From: PFJX01 sp964393825
GTDB lineage: Bacteria > Pseudomonadota > Gammaproteobacteria > Burkholderiales > Thiobacillaceae
Length of the DNA: 64,000 nt
Direction of reading: 5' to 3'
Assembly: GCA_964393825.1 (NCBI GenBank)
Contig: CAYMUY010000025.1
Span: 1-64,000, forward strand
Part shown: one piece after another, positions 52,590 to 61,540 of the stretch
Layout: every line of letters starts with the position of its first letter
How positions within the stretch are numbered: the stretch's first letter is position 1
Program-made: the position numbers and the translations under genes
The notes under the pieces: generated by a model
The model's input: only the letters and a program-made list of their open reading frames with translations
Database searches by the model: none
Told to the model about the DNA's origin: nothing

Positions 52590-53785
52590 ACGGCGGCGAG
52601 CGCCTGTTCCAGGTCGGCCTGCAGGTCCTCGACCTCCTCCAGCCCCACCGACAAGCGCACCAGGCCGGGGCGAATGCCGTGCGCGGCCTGCTCCTCCGGC
52701 GTATAGGTGGAATGGGTCATGGAAGCGGGGTGCTGCACCAGGGTTTCCGCATCGCCGAGACTGACGGCGCGGGTGCACAGGTTGAGCGCGTCCATGAAGG
52801 TGCGGCCTGCCTCGAACCCGCCTTTCAACTCCAGCGCGATCATGCCGCCGGGCAGGCGCATCTGGCGGCGCGCCAGATCGTGCTGGGGGAATTCGGGCAG
52901 ACCGGGATAGGCCACGCTCGCCACGGCGGGATGCTCCGCCAGGTAGCGGGCGAGGCTGGCGGCGCTGGCGCAGTGCCGGTCCATTCGTAGCGCCAGGGTT
53001 TTCAGGCCGCGCAGTACCAGGAAGGCGTCGAACGGCGACATCACCGCGCCGGTCATTTCCTTGATGCCGAAGAAGCGCATGCGCTGGATGTCTTCGTCCG
53101 GACCAACCACCGCGCCGGCCAGCAGATCGCCGTGGCCGCCCAGGTATTTGGTGGCGGAATGCACGACGTAGCGCGCGCCCAGTTCCAGCGGGCGCTGCAG
53201 GTACGGGGTGCAATAGGTGTTGTCCACCATCAGCGGCACGCTGTGGGCGCGTCCTATTGCCGCGATGGCGGCGATGTCGATCAGGCGCATGTTGGGGTTG
53301 GTCGGCGACTCGCAGAACAACAGCCGGGTGCGCGGTGTGATGGCAGCCTCGACCGTTTCCGGCTGCGTCATGTCGACCATGTTGACGCTCACCCCGAGGC
53401 GGGCGAGACCATGATGGAAGAAGCCGAAGGTGCAACCGTAGAGGGTCTGGTCGGCGACGATCTCATCGCCAGCCTGCACCAGGCTGTAGATGGCCGAGGT
53501 GATCGCGCCCATGCCGGAGGCCGTGCACAGCGCCGCCTCGCCGCCCTCCAGGTCCGCCAGCCGTGCCTCCAGCAAGGCCACGGTGGGATTGCCGACGCGG
53601 GAATAGATGTAGCCGGGACTTTCGCCCGCGAAACGCTGGCGGCCCTGCTCGGTGGTCTCGAAGGCGAAGGTGGAGGTCAGGTAGATCGGCGGCACCAATG
53701 CGCCCTGATGCTGGGCGGGGTCGTGGTCGAGATGGATGGCGCGGGTGGCGAAGCCAAGTAGGCGTGAGGTGTCGTTAGGTTTCAT
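52586..53785 (-). CDS. megL: Methionine gamma-lyase
   Basis: The 399-residue product is a Cys/Met-metabolism PLP enzyme with YSRVGNPT near 61-68, PLP Lys213 in HSATKYLGGHGD, and the segment TLYGCTFGF with Tyr116 and Cys118. That Cys is the marker that separates methionine gamma-lyase (Cys116 in Pseudomonas putida) from cystathionine gamma-synthase and O-acetylhomoserine sulfhydrylase. The ending HPASMTHSTYTPEE also matches MegL closely. It splits methionine into methanethiol, ammonia and 2-oxobutyrate. Confidence 0.88.
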   Translation of the reverse strand: MKPNDTSRLLGFATRAIHLDHDPAQHQGALVPPIYLTSTFAFETTEQGRQRFAGESPGYIYSRVGNPTVALLEARLADLEGGEAALCTASGMGAITSAIYSLVQAGDEIVADQTLYGCTFGFFHHGLARLGVSVNMVDMTQPETVEAAITPRTRLLFCESPTNPNMRLIDIAAIAAIGRAHSVPLMVDNTYCTPYLQRPLELGARYVVHSATKYLGGHGDLLAGAVVGPDEDIQRMRFFGIKEMTGAVMSPFDAFLVLRGLKTLALRMDRHCASAASLARYLAEHPAVASVAYPGLPEFPQHDLARRQMRLPGGMIALELKGGFEAGRTFMDALNLCTRAVSLGDAETLVQHPASMTHSTYTPEEQAAHGIRPGLVRLSVGLEEVEDLQADLEQALAAV

Positions 53786-53827
53786 GGCTGCGATTTCCGG
53801 CTGTTTACATGCCGCCTTTGTACGTCC

Positions 53828-53882
53828 CGAGGCGGATACGGGAAAGCCATCCCGCAGCGCGGGCGGGCCGCCTGCGCTACAA
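53828..53882. repeat. GC-rich inverted repeat between the SNF2 helicase and megL genes
   Basis: The 99-base gap contains nested palindromes (CCCGCAGCGCGGG in the centre) and ends with GCGCTACAAGG. It has the look of a dispersed intergenic palindrome. No second copy was found in this window. Confidence 0.35.
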
Positions 53883-53884
53883 GG

Positions 53885-56593
53885 TCAGTCATTCTTCCCC
53901 TGTGGCAGGGGTGCCAGCAGGGCGCGAATATCCGCCTCGCCGAACTTGCTCAGGGCGGCACCGTCCTCGGAGAGCACGCCGGCGGCCAGTTCCGCCTTCT
54001 TTTCCTGGAGGGCGAGAATTTTCTCCTCGATGCTGCCGGCCACCACCAGCTTGTAGACGAACACCTTCTTCGTCTGGCCGATGCGGTGGGCGCGGTCGGT
54101 CGCCTGATTCTCCACCGCCGGATTCCACCAGGGGTCGTAGTGGATCACGGTATCGGCCGCGGTCAGGTTGAGGCCGACGCCGCCAGCCTTGAGGCTGATC
54201 AGGAAAATGGGCACTGCCTCCTCCTGGAAGCGGTGGATCACCTCCTCGCGGTTCTGGGTATCGCCAGTGAGCAGGACGTAATCCAGCTTGCGCGCCTTCA
54301 GTTCATGCTCGATCAGGGCGAGCATGCTGGTGAATTGCGAGAACACGAGGACGCGGCGCCCCTCGTCCACCAGTTCCGGCAGCATATCCATGAGCTGGTC
54401 GAGCTTGGCGCGCTCCTTCACCTTCTTCGCGCCCTCCAGCTTGACCAGACGCGGGTCGCAGCAGACCTGGCGCAGTTTCAGCAGGGCATCGAGGATGACG
54501 ATGTGGCTGCGCGCGAAGCCCTTGTCGGCGATCGCCTCCCGCACCTTCGCATCCATCGCGCTACGCACCGTTTCGTAGAGATCCCGCTGGCCGCCTTCCA
54601 GCTCCACCGTGCGCACGATCTGGGTCTTGGCCGGCAGTTCGCGGGCAACGTCCTCCTTGCGCCGGCGCAGGATGAAGGGCCGCACCCGCGCCGCCAGGAG
54701 GTTGCGACGCAGTTCATTGCCGTGTTTTTCGATGGGCGTGCGCCAGGTCCGGGTGAACCCCCGGGCCTCGCCGAGGAAGCCCGGCAGCAGGAAATCGAAC
54801 TGGGTCCAGAGTTCACCGAGATGATTCTCCAGCGGCGTCCCGGTCAGGCAGAGGCGATGCCGCGCATTCAGGGTGCGCACCGCCTGCGCCGACCTGCTGG
54901 CGGCGTTCTTGACGGTCTGGGCCTCGTCCAGGATGAGCATGTGGTACTTCTCGGCGGTCAATACCTTCTCGTCACGCCAGAGCAGCGGGTAGGTGGTCAG
55001 CACCACGTCGGCTTGCGGGATCCCGGCGTAGCGCCCGGCGCGCTCCTTGCCGTGCAGCGAGAGCACCTTCAGGTCGGGGGCGAAGCGCTCCGCCTCGCGT
55101 TTCCAGTTGAAGATCAGCGAAGTGGGCAGCACCACCAGGCAAGGCCGATCGAGACGCCCCGCCTCCTTTTCCAGGAGCAGATGCGCCAGGGTCTGCGCGG
55201 TCTTGCCCAGCCCCATATCGTCGGCCAGGATGCCGGCCAGGCCATGCTCGCGCAGATATTGCAGCCACGCCAGGCCTTCCAGCTGGTAGGGCCGCAGGGT
55301 CAGGGCAAGGCCGCGTGGCGCGACCGCCGGCTGGATGCCGGCGCCATGTTGCAGTTCGTGTGCCAGTTTCGCCACGGCCTCGACGCCGGCGAAGCGCCAC
55401 TGCCGCATCTGGGCCAGTTGCGCCAGGCGCGGCGCATCCAGGCGCGACAGGCGCAACGGGCCTTGTCCGGGCGGTCCGTCGAACAGGTCGATCAGAGTCA
55501 GGGCCAGCGGCTTGATGCGGCCGGCCGCCACGCGCAGGCGCACGCCATGCGGCGCGGTCAGGATGACCGGTGCCTGATCCGGCAATTTGTTCAGGTGCGC
55601 CGCATCAAGCCAGCGCGGATCATCGCGGAACAGTGCGTACAGCAAGGGCGCCAGCGGCAAGCGCAGGCCGTCGACCACGATGCCCATGTCCAGGTTGAAC
55701 CACCCCCCCGAGTCCTCGACGATGTCGGCTTCCCAGTCATCGACGTCCACCACCAGGTGACGGAAATCGCTGGGCATGTCCACCCACCAGCCCGCCTCGC
55801 GCAGGGCGGGCAGGTGTTCGTTCATGAACTGCGGCCAGCTCGCCGGGCTCTCCAGCCCCCACAAGTGCGGCGGGCGCGGCCGCACGGCGAACAGGGTGTG
55901 TGGCGGCAGCGGCTCGGCGCCAGCGTCCTCCAGGGCACGCAGCATGGCCGCCTCGACACCCGGCCGCCTGAGCACCCTGACCGTTTCGCCGTTGCTGGCG
56001 GTGAACAGATCGCCGTCGCTGCCGGCGTCGACCAGGGCCTCGCCATAGCGGAACATGGGATGCAGGTAATCGAAGCGGCGCTCCACATGGGTGTAGCGAC
56101 GGAAACGGCCGACATCGTAAATATCCAGGGTACCGACCTTCAGCAACGGCTCCGGCTCGACGTCGATCACGCGCGCCGCCGTGGCCGACTCGGCAGACGC
56201 GGCGACGACCAGGGCAACCGGTGCCACCGCTGCCGCCCGCGACTTCGCCGCGGACCGGGTCGACACGCGGGTGGCGCGGGACGGCGGAGTGGTCGGCGCC
56301 GTCAGGCGCCTGTCCTTGAGCAAGGCAAGCATCACGGCCGCGGCGTGTTCACACATCCAGCCATTGCCGCAGGTACAGCCGGAGATCGCGCGCGCCTTGC
56401 CGTTCTTCGCCAGATCCAGACTGATGACCACGCGAAACGGCTGCCGCTCACGCCCCTTGACGTAGGCGGCGACCCGTGGCGGTTGCACCTCGATCTGGCT
56501 GACCGCATCCAGCAGCGCCCGCGCAAGACTCACCTTGTCGGCGCCATACCAGCGCTTGACGTCATTCTCGGAAAACTCGGGGAGTCGCGACAT
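53885..56593 (-). CDS. SNF2-family helicase with N-terminal SWIM zinc finger
   Basis: The 902-residue product begins with a SWIM finger (CTCGNGWMCEH, about residues 73-83), then a low-complexity Ala/Arg/Thr linker (about 98-140) and a middle domain. A two-lobe SNF2 ATPase follows: Walker A DDMGLGKT near 457-464, DEAQ near 553, LTGTPLENHLGELW, VFSQFTSM, LKAGGVGLNLTAADTVI and DRAHRIGQTKKV. It resembles bacterial HepA/RapA-like remodelling proteins, which act on RNA polymerase or nucleic acid complexes, but its exact target is unknown. It stands alone. Confidence 0.9.
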   Translation of the reverse strand: MSRLPEFSENDVKRWYGADKVSLARALLDAVSQIEVQPPRVAAYVKGRERQPFRVVISLDLAKNGKARAISGCTCGNGWMCEHAAAVMLALLKDRRLTAPTTPPSRATRVSTRSAAKSRAAAVAPVALVVAASAESATAARVIDVEPEPLLKVGTLDIYDVGRFRRYTHVERRFDYLHPMFRYGEALVDAGSDGDLFTASNGETVRVLRRPGVEAAMLRALEDAGAEPLPPHTLFAVRPRPPHLWGLESPASWPQFMNEHLPALREAGWWVDMPSDFRHLVVDVDDWEADIVEDSGGWFNLDMGIVVDGLRLPLAPLLYALFRDDPRWLDAAHLNKLPDQAPVILTAPHGVRLRVAAGRIKPLALTLIDLFDGPPGQGPLRLSRLDAPRLAQLAQMRQWRFAGVEAVAKLAHELQHGAGIQPAVAPRGLALTLRPYQLEGLAWLQYLREHGLAGILADDMGLGKTAQTLAHLLLEKEAGRLDRPCLVVLPTSLIFNWKREAERFAPDLKVLSLHGKERAGRYAGIPQADVVLTTYPLLWRDEKVLTAEKYHMLILDEAQTVKNAASRSAQAVRTLNARHRLCLTGTPLENHLGELWTQFDFLLPGFLGEARGFTRTWRTPIEKHGNELRRNLLAARVRPFILRRRKEDVARELPAKTQIVRTVELEGGQRDLYETVRSAMDAKVREAIADKGFARSHIVILDALLKLRQVCCDPRLVKLEGAKKVKERAKLDQLMDMLPELVDEGRRVLVFSQFTSMLALIEHELKARKLDYVLLTGDTQNREEVIHRFQEEAVPIFLISLKAGGVGLNLTAADTVIHYDPWWNPAVENQATDRAHRIGQTKKVFVYKLVVAGSIEEKILALQEKKAELAAGVLSEDGAALSKFGEADIRALLAPLPQGKND

Positions 56594-56688
56594 TCAGGTG
56601 GAGCAAGACTGGAAACGGCGTTTCCCGCGCAAAACGCGGGAGGCGATGAAGACGCGCGGGGCGCGCCAGGGCCGGCGATTATCGGCTG

Positions 56689-57282
56689 TTATTGGCTGTT
56701 ATTGGCGGCCGGCGCGACGAAACGGGGCGGCTCGGGCGGGGTGTAGCCCGGCGCCGCATAGTTGGGCTGCGGGACGTAGAACCACGGCAGATAGCCCCAG
56801 GGGGTTTGTACATAACCCGGGGGGGGTGCCGTTGGCGCGGCGGGCATCGCGGCGGGGGGCATGATGGGGGGGGGCGGCGCCTTCATTGCCGGCAGCAGCA
56901 GGGGGACGGGGGGGGGCGTATAGGGTTTCGGCGGCGGTACTTCCATTTTCTCCTTGAGGGAGCGCCGGATGTCCGCTTCCAGCTGCTTCAGGAAATTGTC
57001 CAGATAGTAATTGCTCTCCTTCTTCAACCGTTGCTGCAGCACTTCCAGCTTGAACGCCAGGTCCGGCGGCAGAGTCACCTCCTCGTCCTTGAAGGCGGCG
57101 AGCACCGAATCGCGCATGTACTCGATCAACAGGCTGGTTTCCTCCTCGCTCAGGGCATTCTTGAAGGAACGGCCAAGATCGGACAACGACGGCGACGGCG
57201 CCTGTGCCTTCGGCTCGGCGGCCGCAACCGGCCAGGCCAGGGCTACCAGCAGGGGGGCGGCTAAGATGATGGGCAATTTCAT
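56689..57282 (-). CDS. Proline-rich periplasmic protein of unknown function
   Basis: The 197-residue product has a signal peptide ending VAAA (near residue 21), a helical domain (about 30-118), and a low-complexity tail rich in Pro, Ala and aromatic residues (PPPKPYTPPPVP, TPWGYLPWFYVPQPNY). It begins six bases after the MacB-type permease stop, so it is probably co-transcribed with the transporter. A periplasmic spacer or wall-contact role is possible; I do not recognise a family. Confidence 0.75.
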   Translation of the reverse strand: MKLPIILAAPLLVALAWPVAAAEPKAQAPSPSLSDLGRSFKNALSEEETSLLIEYMRDSVLAAFKDEEVTLPPDLAFKLEVLQQRLKKESNYYLDNFLKQLEADIRRSLKEKMEVPPPKPYTPPPVPLLLPAMKAPPPPIMPPAAMPAAPTAPPPGYVQTPWGYLPWFYVPQPNYAAPGYTPPEPPRFVAPAANNSQ

Positions 57283-57288
57283 GATGGC

Positions 57289-58521
57289 TTACTCGTAACG
57301 CAGGGCTTCGATGGGCGCGAGACGGGATGCCTTGCGCGCCGGATACCAGCCGAAGAATACCCCGATGACACTGGCCGAGGCCACGGCCAGTAATACGGCC
57401 TGGCTCTGCAACACCACTTCCCAGCCGGCAAAATGCGCCAGAGCAAGCGATCCGCCCACCCCCAGGACAATGCCCACCAGGCTTCCCAGGAGGGACAGGA
57501 TGGCCGCCTCGGCGAGGAACTGGGTCAGGATATCGCGCGGGCGTGCGCCGACCGCAAGACGTATGCCAATCTCGCGGATACGCTCGGTCACCGACACCAG
57601 CATGATGTTCATGATGCCGATGCCCCCCACCAGCAGCGACACCGAAGCGACGGCCGCAAGCAGGCTGGAGAGCACCGATGACGCCGCCTGCTCCGCTTCC
57701 ACCACCTCGGACAGGTTGCGGATGTTGAAGTCGTCGTCCTGGTCCGCCTGCAGGCGGTGGCGCTGGCGCAGCAACGCCTTCACCCGCGTCTCCGCGAGCG
57801 ACATGTCGGCACCATCGCTCATCTTCACGTAGATGTGCCCCACCGTGCGGCTGCGCCCCTGCGCCTGGCCCAGGATGCGGCCACGCGCGGTGGAGATGGG
57901 GATCAGGATGACGTCGTCCTGATCCTGGCCGCTGAAGTTCTGCCCTTTGGCATCGAGCAGGCCGATGATGGTGAAGGGCACATATTTCACCCGGATCGTC
58001 TCGCCGGTCGGATCGGTGCCGCCGAACAGCATCTGCGCCACGGTCTGCCCCACCAGCGCCACCTTGGCCGAGGATCGCACGTCGTTCTCGTCCAACGCGC
58101 GTCCGCGTAGCACCCGCCATTCCCGCGCCATGAGGTATTCCGGGCCGATGCCATAGATAAGGGTGGACCAGTTCAGGTTGCCGTTCACCACCTGGCCGGT
58201 GCCGCGCAAGCCCGGCGCCGCCGCCAGCACCCTCGCCACCTCCTCCTGGATGGCGTGGGCATCACTCTCGGTCAGCGTGTTGCGGCTGCCCGAACCCAGA
58301 CGCACACCACTGCTGGTGACGGCACCGGGATAGATCACCAACATATTGGTGCCCAGGCTCTTCAGTTTTTCCGCCACCTGCCGCTTTGCCCCCTCACCTA
58401 CCGCCAGCATGGTGATGACCGCGGCGACGCCGATGATGATGCCCAGCGCCGTGAGCGAACTCCTGAGCTTGTTGGCGCGCAGCGAACGCAGGGCCGAGCG
58501 GGTGGTGTCGAGGAGGTTCAT
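57289..58521 (-). CDS. MacB-type ABC transporter permease
   Basis: The 410-residue product has the MacB layout: first helix near residues 20-42 (LRSSLTALGIIIGVAAVITMLA), a large periplasmic domain (about 60-270), and three C-terminal helices with VGGIGIMNIMLVSVTERIREIGIR and a RLAPIEALRYE ending. In this family the protein passes force from cytoplasmic ATP hydrolysis to the periplasm. The ATPase is a separate gene upstream, overlapping by four bases. Confidence 0.93.
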   Translation of the reverse strand: MNLLDTTRSALRSLRANKLRSSLTALGIIIGVAAVITMLAVGEGAKRQVAEKLKSLGTNMLVIYPGAVTSSGVRLGSGSRNTLTESDAHAIQEEVARVLAAAPGLRGTGQVVNGNLNWSTLIYGIGPEYLMAREWRVLRGRALDENDVRSSAKVALVGQTVAQMLFGGTDPTGETIRVKYVPFTIIGLLDAKGQNFSGQDQDDVILIPISTARGRILGQAQGRSRTVGHIYVKMSDGADMSLAETRVKALLRQRHRLQADQDDDFNIRNLSEVVEAEQAASSVLSSLLAAVASVSLLVGGIGIMNIMLVSVTERIREIGIRLAVGARPRDILTQFLAEAAILSLLGSLVGIVLGVGGSLALAHFAGWEVVLQSQAVLLAVASASVIGVFFGWYPARKASRLAPIEALRYE

Positions 58522-59228
58522 GGAAGCAAGCCGGGGCCGGCTTTGCCCTGTCCCTGCCTATCCTCGACCAGCTCACCGTCGCGAAACACCAGCAGCCGCT
58601 TCGCATAGGCCGCGATGTCCGGCTCGTGAGTGACCAGCACCACGGTGATGCCACTGGCGTTGAGGTCCCGGAACAACGCCATCAATTCCTCGCTGGTGTG
58701 GGTATCGAGGGCACCGGTGGGCTCGTCGGCGAGGATCAGCGGCGGTTCGTTGACCAGGGCGCGGGCGATGGCCACCCGCTGCTGCTGGCCGCCCGAGAGC
58801 TGCGCAGGGCGATGATGGGCACGCTCGGCCAACCCCACCCTGGCGAGCTTTTCCTGCGCGCGGCGATGCCGTTCGGCGGCGGCCACGTTGGCGTAGAGCA
58901 GCGGCAGTTCGACATTCTCCTGGGCGGTGGCTCGCGGCAACAGATTGAAATTCTGGAACACGAAACCCAGGTAGCGATTGCGAATACCGGCGAGCCGGTC
59001 CGGCCCCAGCCCGTTCACCGCCTCGCCGTCGAGCAGGTAGCGGCCACTGCTGGGCACATCCAGGCAGCCCAGCAGATTCATGAACGTGGATTTTCCGGAG
59101 CCGGATGGCCCCATCACCGCGACGAACTCGCCTCGCTCGATACTCAGGGTCACTCCGCGCAGCGCCGGCACGGTGACTTCGCCGACCTGATAGTCGCGGG
59201 CGAGATTGTCCACTTCGATCAGGGGCAT
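58518..59228 (-). CDS. ABC transporter ATP-binding protein (MacB/LolD-type)
   Basis: The 236-residue product has Walker A GPSGSGKST, the Q-loop region GFVFQNFNLLPR, signature LSGGQQQR, Walker B LILADEPTGALD and the H-loop VTHEPD. It pairs with the adjoining permease and membrane-fusion protein. The ATG at 59228 (MPLIEVDNLARDY) follows a purine-rich stretch; the frame extends 20 codons upstream into a palindromic gap that is unlikely to be coding. Confidence 0.93.
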   Translation of the reverse strand: MPLIEVDNLARDYQVGEVTVPALRGVTLSIERGEFVAVMGPSGSGKSTFMNLLGCLDVPSSGRYLLDGEAVNGLGPDRLAGIRNRYLGFVFQNFNLLPRATAQENVELPLLYANVAAAERHRRAQEKLARVGLAERAHHRPAQLSGGQQQRVAIARALVNEPPLILADEPTGALDTHTSEELMALFRDLNASGITVVLVTHEPDIAAYAKRLLVFRDGELVEDRQGQGKAGPGLLP

Positions 59229-59243
59229 GACACCCCCCTTGTC

Positions 59244-59283
59244 GCGCCGGCTTCCAGCCGGTTGCCGGCAAGGAGGCCGGCGC
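59244..59283. repeat. GC-rich palindrome between macA- and macB-type genes
   Basis: GCGCCGGC (59244-59251) pairs with GCCGGCGC (59276-59283), with nested CCGG repeats between. It lies between the membrane-fusion and ATPase genes and resembles a dispersed intergenic palindrome. Confidence 0.45.
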
Positions 59284-59298
59284 TCCACGCCCCCCGCA

Positions 59299-60585
59299 TC
59301 ACATCCCCATCCCGAATGGCCGCGCCGGTTTTTTCTGCTTCTCGGCGCCCTCGGCCATGGCGAGGATGATTTCCATGCCTTCCTTCACCTCGCCCTTGAG
59401 AATCTCCGTCGACTTGCCATCGCTGACCCCCAGGCGCACCTTGATCGGCGCCGGTTTGCCGTCGCTGGCCAGCACCCAGAGGCGGCCCGGCAGGCCGGGA
59501 CCCTCCTCGCGACCGCGCACTTCCAGCTTGATTGGTACGCCCTCTGCATCCAGCGGCCGGAAGCGCAGTGACTCGTTGGGCACCTTGAGAACCGCCTTGC
59601 GCTCCTCGGTCAGGATGCGCGCGTTGGCGGTCATTCCCGGCAGCAGTTTCAGTTCCGGATTGGCGACGGTAGCCATCACGCTGTAGGTGGTGACGTTGTT
59701 GTTGCTCTGTGGCGCCTTGCGGATCTGGCTGACCTCGCCGACGAAACGTTCGCCCGGATAGGCGTCGACGCTGAAGCGCACCTTCTGCCCGGGCAGCACA
59801 CGGCCGACGTCGGCCTCGTCCACCGCCACGTTCACTTCCATCTTCGCCAGATCCCGGGCGATGACGAACAGCACCGGCGCCTGGAACGAGGCCGCCACCG
59901 TCTGGCCGACGTCCACGTTACGGCTGATCACCACGCCGTCCACCGGCGAGCGGATCACCGTATGCCCCAGTTCCACCCGCGCCTGCCGCAGGGCCGCCCG
60001 CCGTTGCGCGGTGGCCGCCTGGGCGCTGCCCACCTGCGCCTGGGCGACGCCGACCTCCGCACGCGCCAGCCGCAGTTGCTCGCGCGCGGTGGCGGCGGCG
60101 GCCTCGGCGGCGTCCAGTTCCGCCGGCGAGATGAACTGTTTCTCCACCAATGACCGCTTGCGCTCCAGGGTGCGCAGGCTGTCGTCCAGCGCGACTCTCG
60201 CCTTGGCCTCATCCGCCTGGCGCGCCAGCAAGCTGCCGCGCGCCACCTCGACCCCGCTCTCGGCCGCCCGCACATCTGCTTCCGCCTGGGCCACCCGGGT
60301 CTCGAACGTCTCCGGGTCGAGGCGAGCAATCACCTGGCCGCGTTTCACCTCGGCATTGAAATCGGCGTGGATCACCTTGATCAGGCCGGAGACCTGTGAT
60401 CCCACCTGCACCGTCACCAGCGCATTCAAGGCACCGCTGGCCGAGACCGCCGCCGACAAGGCACCACGCTCCACCTTGCCGAGGCGAAAGCCCGGCGCGG
60501 CACCCGCCGTGCGCCAGGGCTGCCAGGCCCAGAGCGAGGCGGCGGCGATCAGTAACACCAGGGCAACTCCAATCCGGCGATTCAT
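59299..60585 (-). CDS. MacA-type periplasmic membrane-fusion protein
   Basis: The 428-residue product has an N-terminal membrane anchor (MNRRIGVALVLLIAAASLWA), a biotinyl-lipoyl half (VQVGSQVSGLIKVIHADFNAEV), a long coiled-coil hairpin (about residues 95-205), the matching lipoyl half (HTVIRSPVDGVVISRNVDVGQTV) and beta-barrel domains (VNVAVDEADVGRVLPGQKV). It links an inner-membrane ABC pump to an outer-membrane channel. The ATG at 60585 sits next to the anchor; a GTG 15 bases upstream is the alternative. No TolC homologue is in the window. Confidence 0.91.
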   Translation of the reverse strand: MNRRIGVALVLLIAAASLWAWQPWRTAGAAPGFRLGKVERGALSAAVSASGALNALVTVQVGSQVSGLIKVIHADFNAEVKRGQVIARLDPETFETRVAQAEADVRAAESGVEVARGSLLARQADEAKARVALDDSLRTLERKRSLVEKQFISPAELDAAEAAAATAREQLRLARAEVGVAQAQVGSAQAATAQRRAALRQARVELGHTVIRSPVDGVVISRNVDVGQTVAASFQAPVLFVIARDLAKMEVNVAVDEADVGRVLPGQKVRFSVDAYPGERFVGEVSQIRKAPQSNNNVTTYSVMATVANPELKLLPGMTANARILTEERKAVLKVPNESLRFRPLDAEGVPIKLEVRGREEGPGLPGRLWVLASDGKPAPIKVRLGVSDGKSTEILKGEVKEGMEIILAMAEGAEKQKKPARPFGMGM

Positions 60586-60855
60586 GGGGGGCAGGGGCAC
60601 GATATGAAAACGGAACGGTTATACCTAGCCGCCAGCGCCTTGTCAGGCCCCCGGCGCGCAGCGAATCGAAGAAGCATGGGCATAGCCTTGAACACCGTGG
60701 CGAGCATCGGCCGGCATCCCATCCCGCCCAGTCACGCGGCTCAGCGCGAACATCCAGGCCCTGGTCTTCCCGCTCCCCCGGCACCATGGACAACCGGGCG
60801 CTCCGGGGTGACGCCACCCAAAGCGCCCGGAGACGCGGTCACCACCCGACCGGGC

Positions 60856-61350
60856 TTAGGGCCCGGCCATCTCCAGATCCATCTGGATGGACTTGATGCC
60901 AGCCCGGGCACAGGCTTCGTCCTGCTCGCCGGTGGCTGCGCCGGAGACGCCGACAGCCCCGACGATGTTGCCTGCCGCTTCGATCGGGATGCCCCCCGCC
61001 GAGAACACCAGGCCTTCCACCTTGCCCACCGCGAACGGTTTGGTGAAGCGGTCTTCCATGGTGGACAGGGGCGCGTTGAAGTTCACGGCGGTATAGGCCT
61101 TCTGCCGGCTGATCTCGATGGTGACCCGGGGCGCCAGGGTATCGCGCATGAACACCATGGGATCGCCGCTGCGATCGACGACGGTGACGCCGATCTGGAT
61201 GCCTTCCTTGCGGCAGGCGGCGACGGCGCCCTGGGCGATTTTTTCCGAGGCCTCCAGCGTCAGCCTGGGAATCTTCACGATCACCGGCAGGTCGGCGACA
61301 GCGGGGAGAGTGACCGCCAGCAGGGCAATGCCGAGCAATGTTCGTTTCAT
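60856..61350 (-). CDS. Secreted HbpS/GlcG-like (DUF336) protein
   Basis: The 164-residue precursor has a signal peptide (MKRTLLGIALLAVTLPAVA) and a DUF336/HbpS-type domain with VTVVDRSGDPMVFMRD, SRQKAYTAVNF and the glycine-rich FSAGGIPIEAAGNIVGAVGVSG. Some members bind heme or small ligands in the periplasm or outside the cell. The ATG at 61350 follows AGGAGG at ideal distance. It stands alone. Confidence 0.87.
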   Translation of the reverse strand: MKRTLLGIALLAVTLPAVADLPVIVKIPRLTLEASEKIAQGAVAACRKEGIQIGVTVVDRSGDPMVFMRDTLAPRVTIEISRQKAYTAVNFNAPLSTMEDRFTKPFAVGKVEGLVFSAGGIPIEAAGNIVGAVGVSGAATGEQDEACARAGIKSIQMDLEMAGP

Positions 61351-61540
61351 GTTTCCTCCTATCGAGTACAAGGTGGGATTGGGGATCAATCCCCTTGCTT
61401 GGTCCGCAACGAGACGAATCAGTTTCCCGGATCGGCGATATAAGCACAACAAGTCGGCGGCAAGACCCTTCCCGGCGCCGCCCTATCGGCGCCCGGGCAC
61501 GGTCGTTATCATCAGCGTCCGGCCATCACCGCTCACCCCC

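Noticed and set aside
52586..53785. Annotation as cystathionine gamma-synthase or O-acetylhomoserine sulfhydrylase
   Set aside because: Cys118 in the active-site segment and the overall match to Pseudomonas MegL favour methionine gamma-lyase.
59299..60600. GTG start at 60600 for the membrane-fusion protein
   Set aside because: It adds only MPLPP before the natural MNRR anchor start and has no ribosome site; the ATG at 60585 is simpler, though neither has a clear ribosome site.
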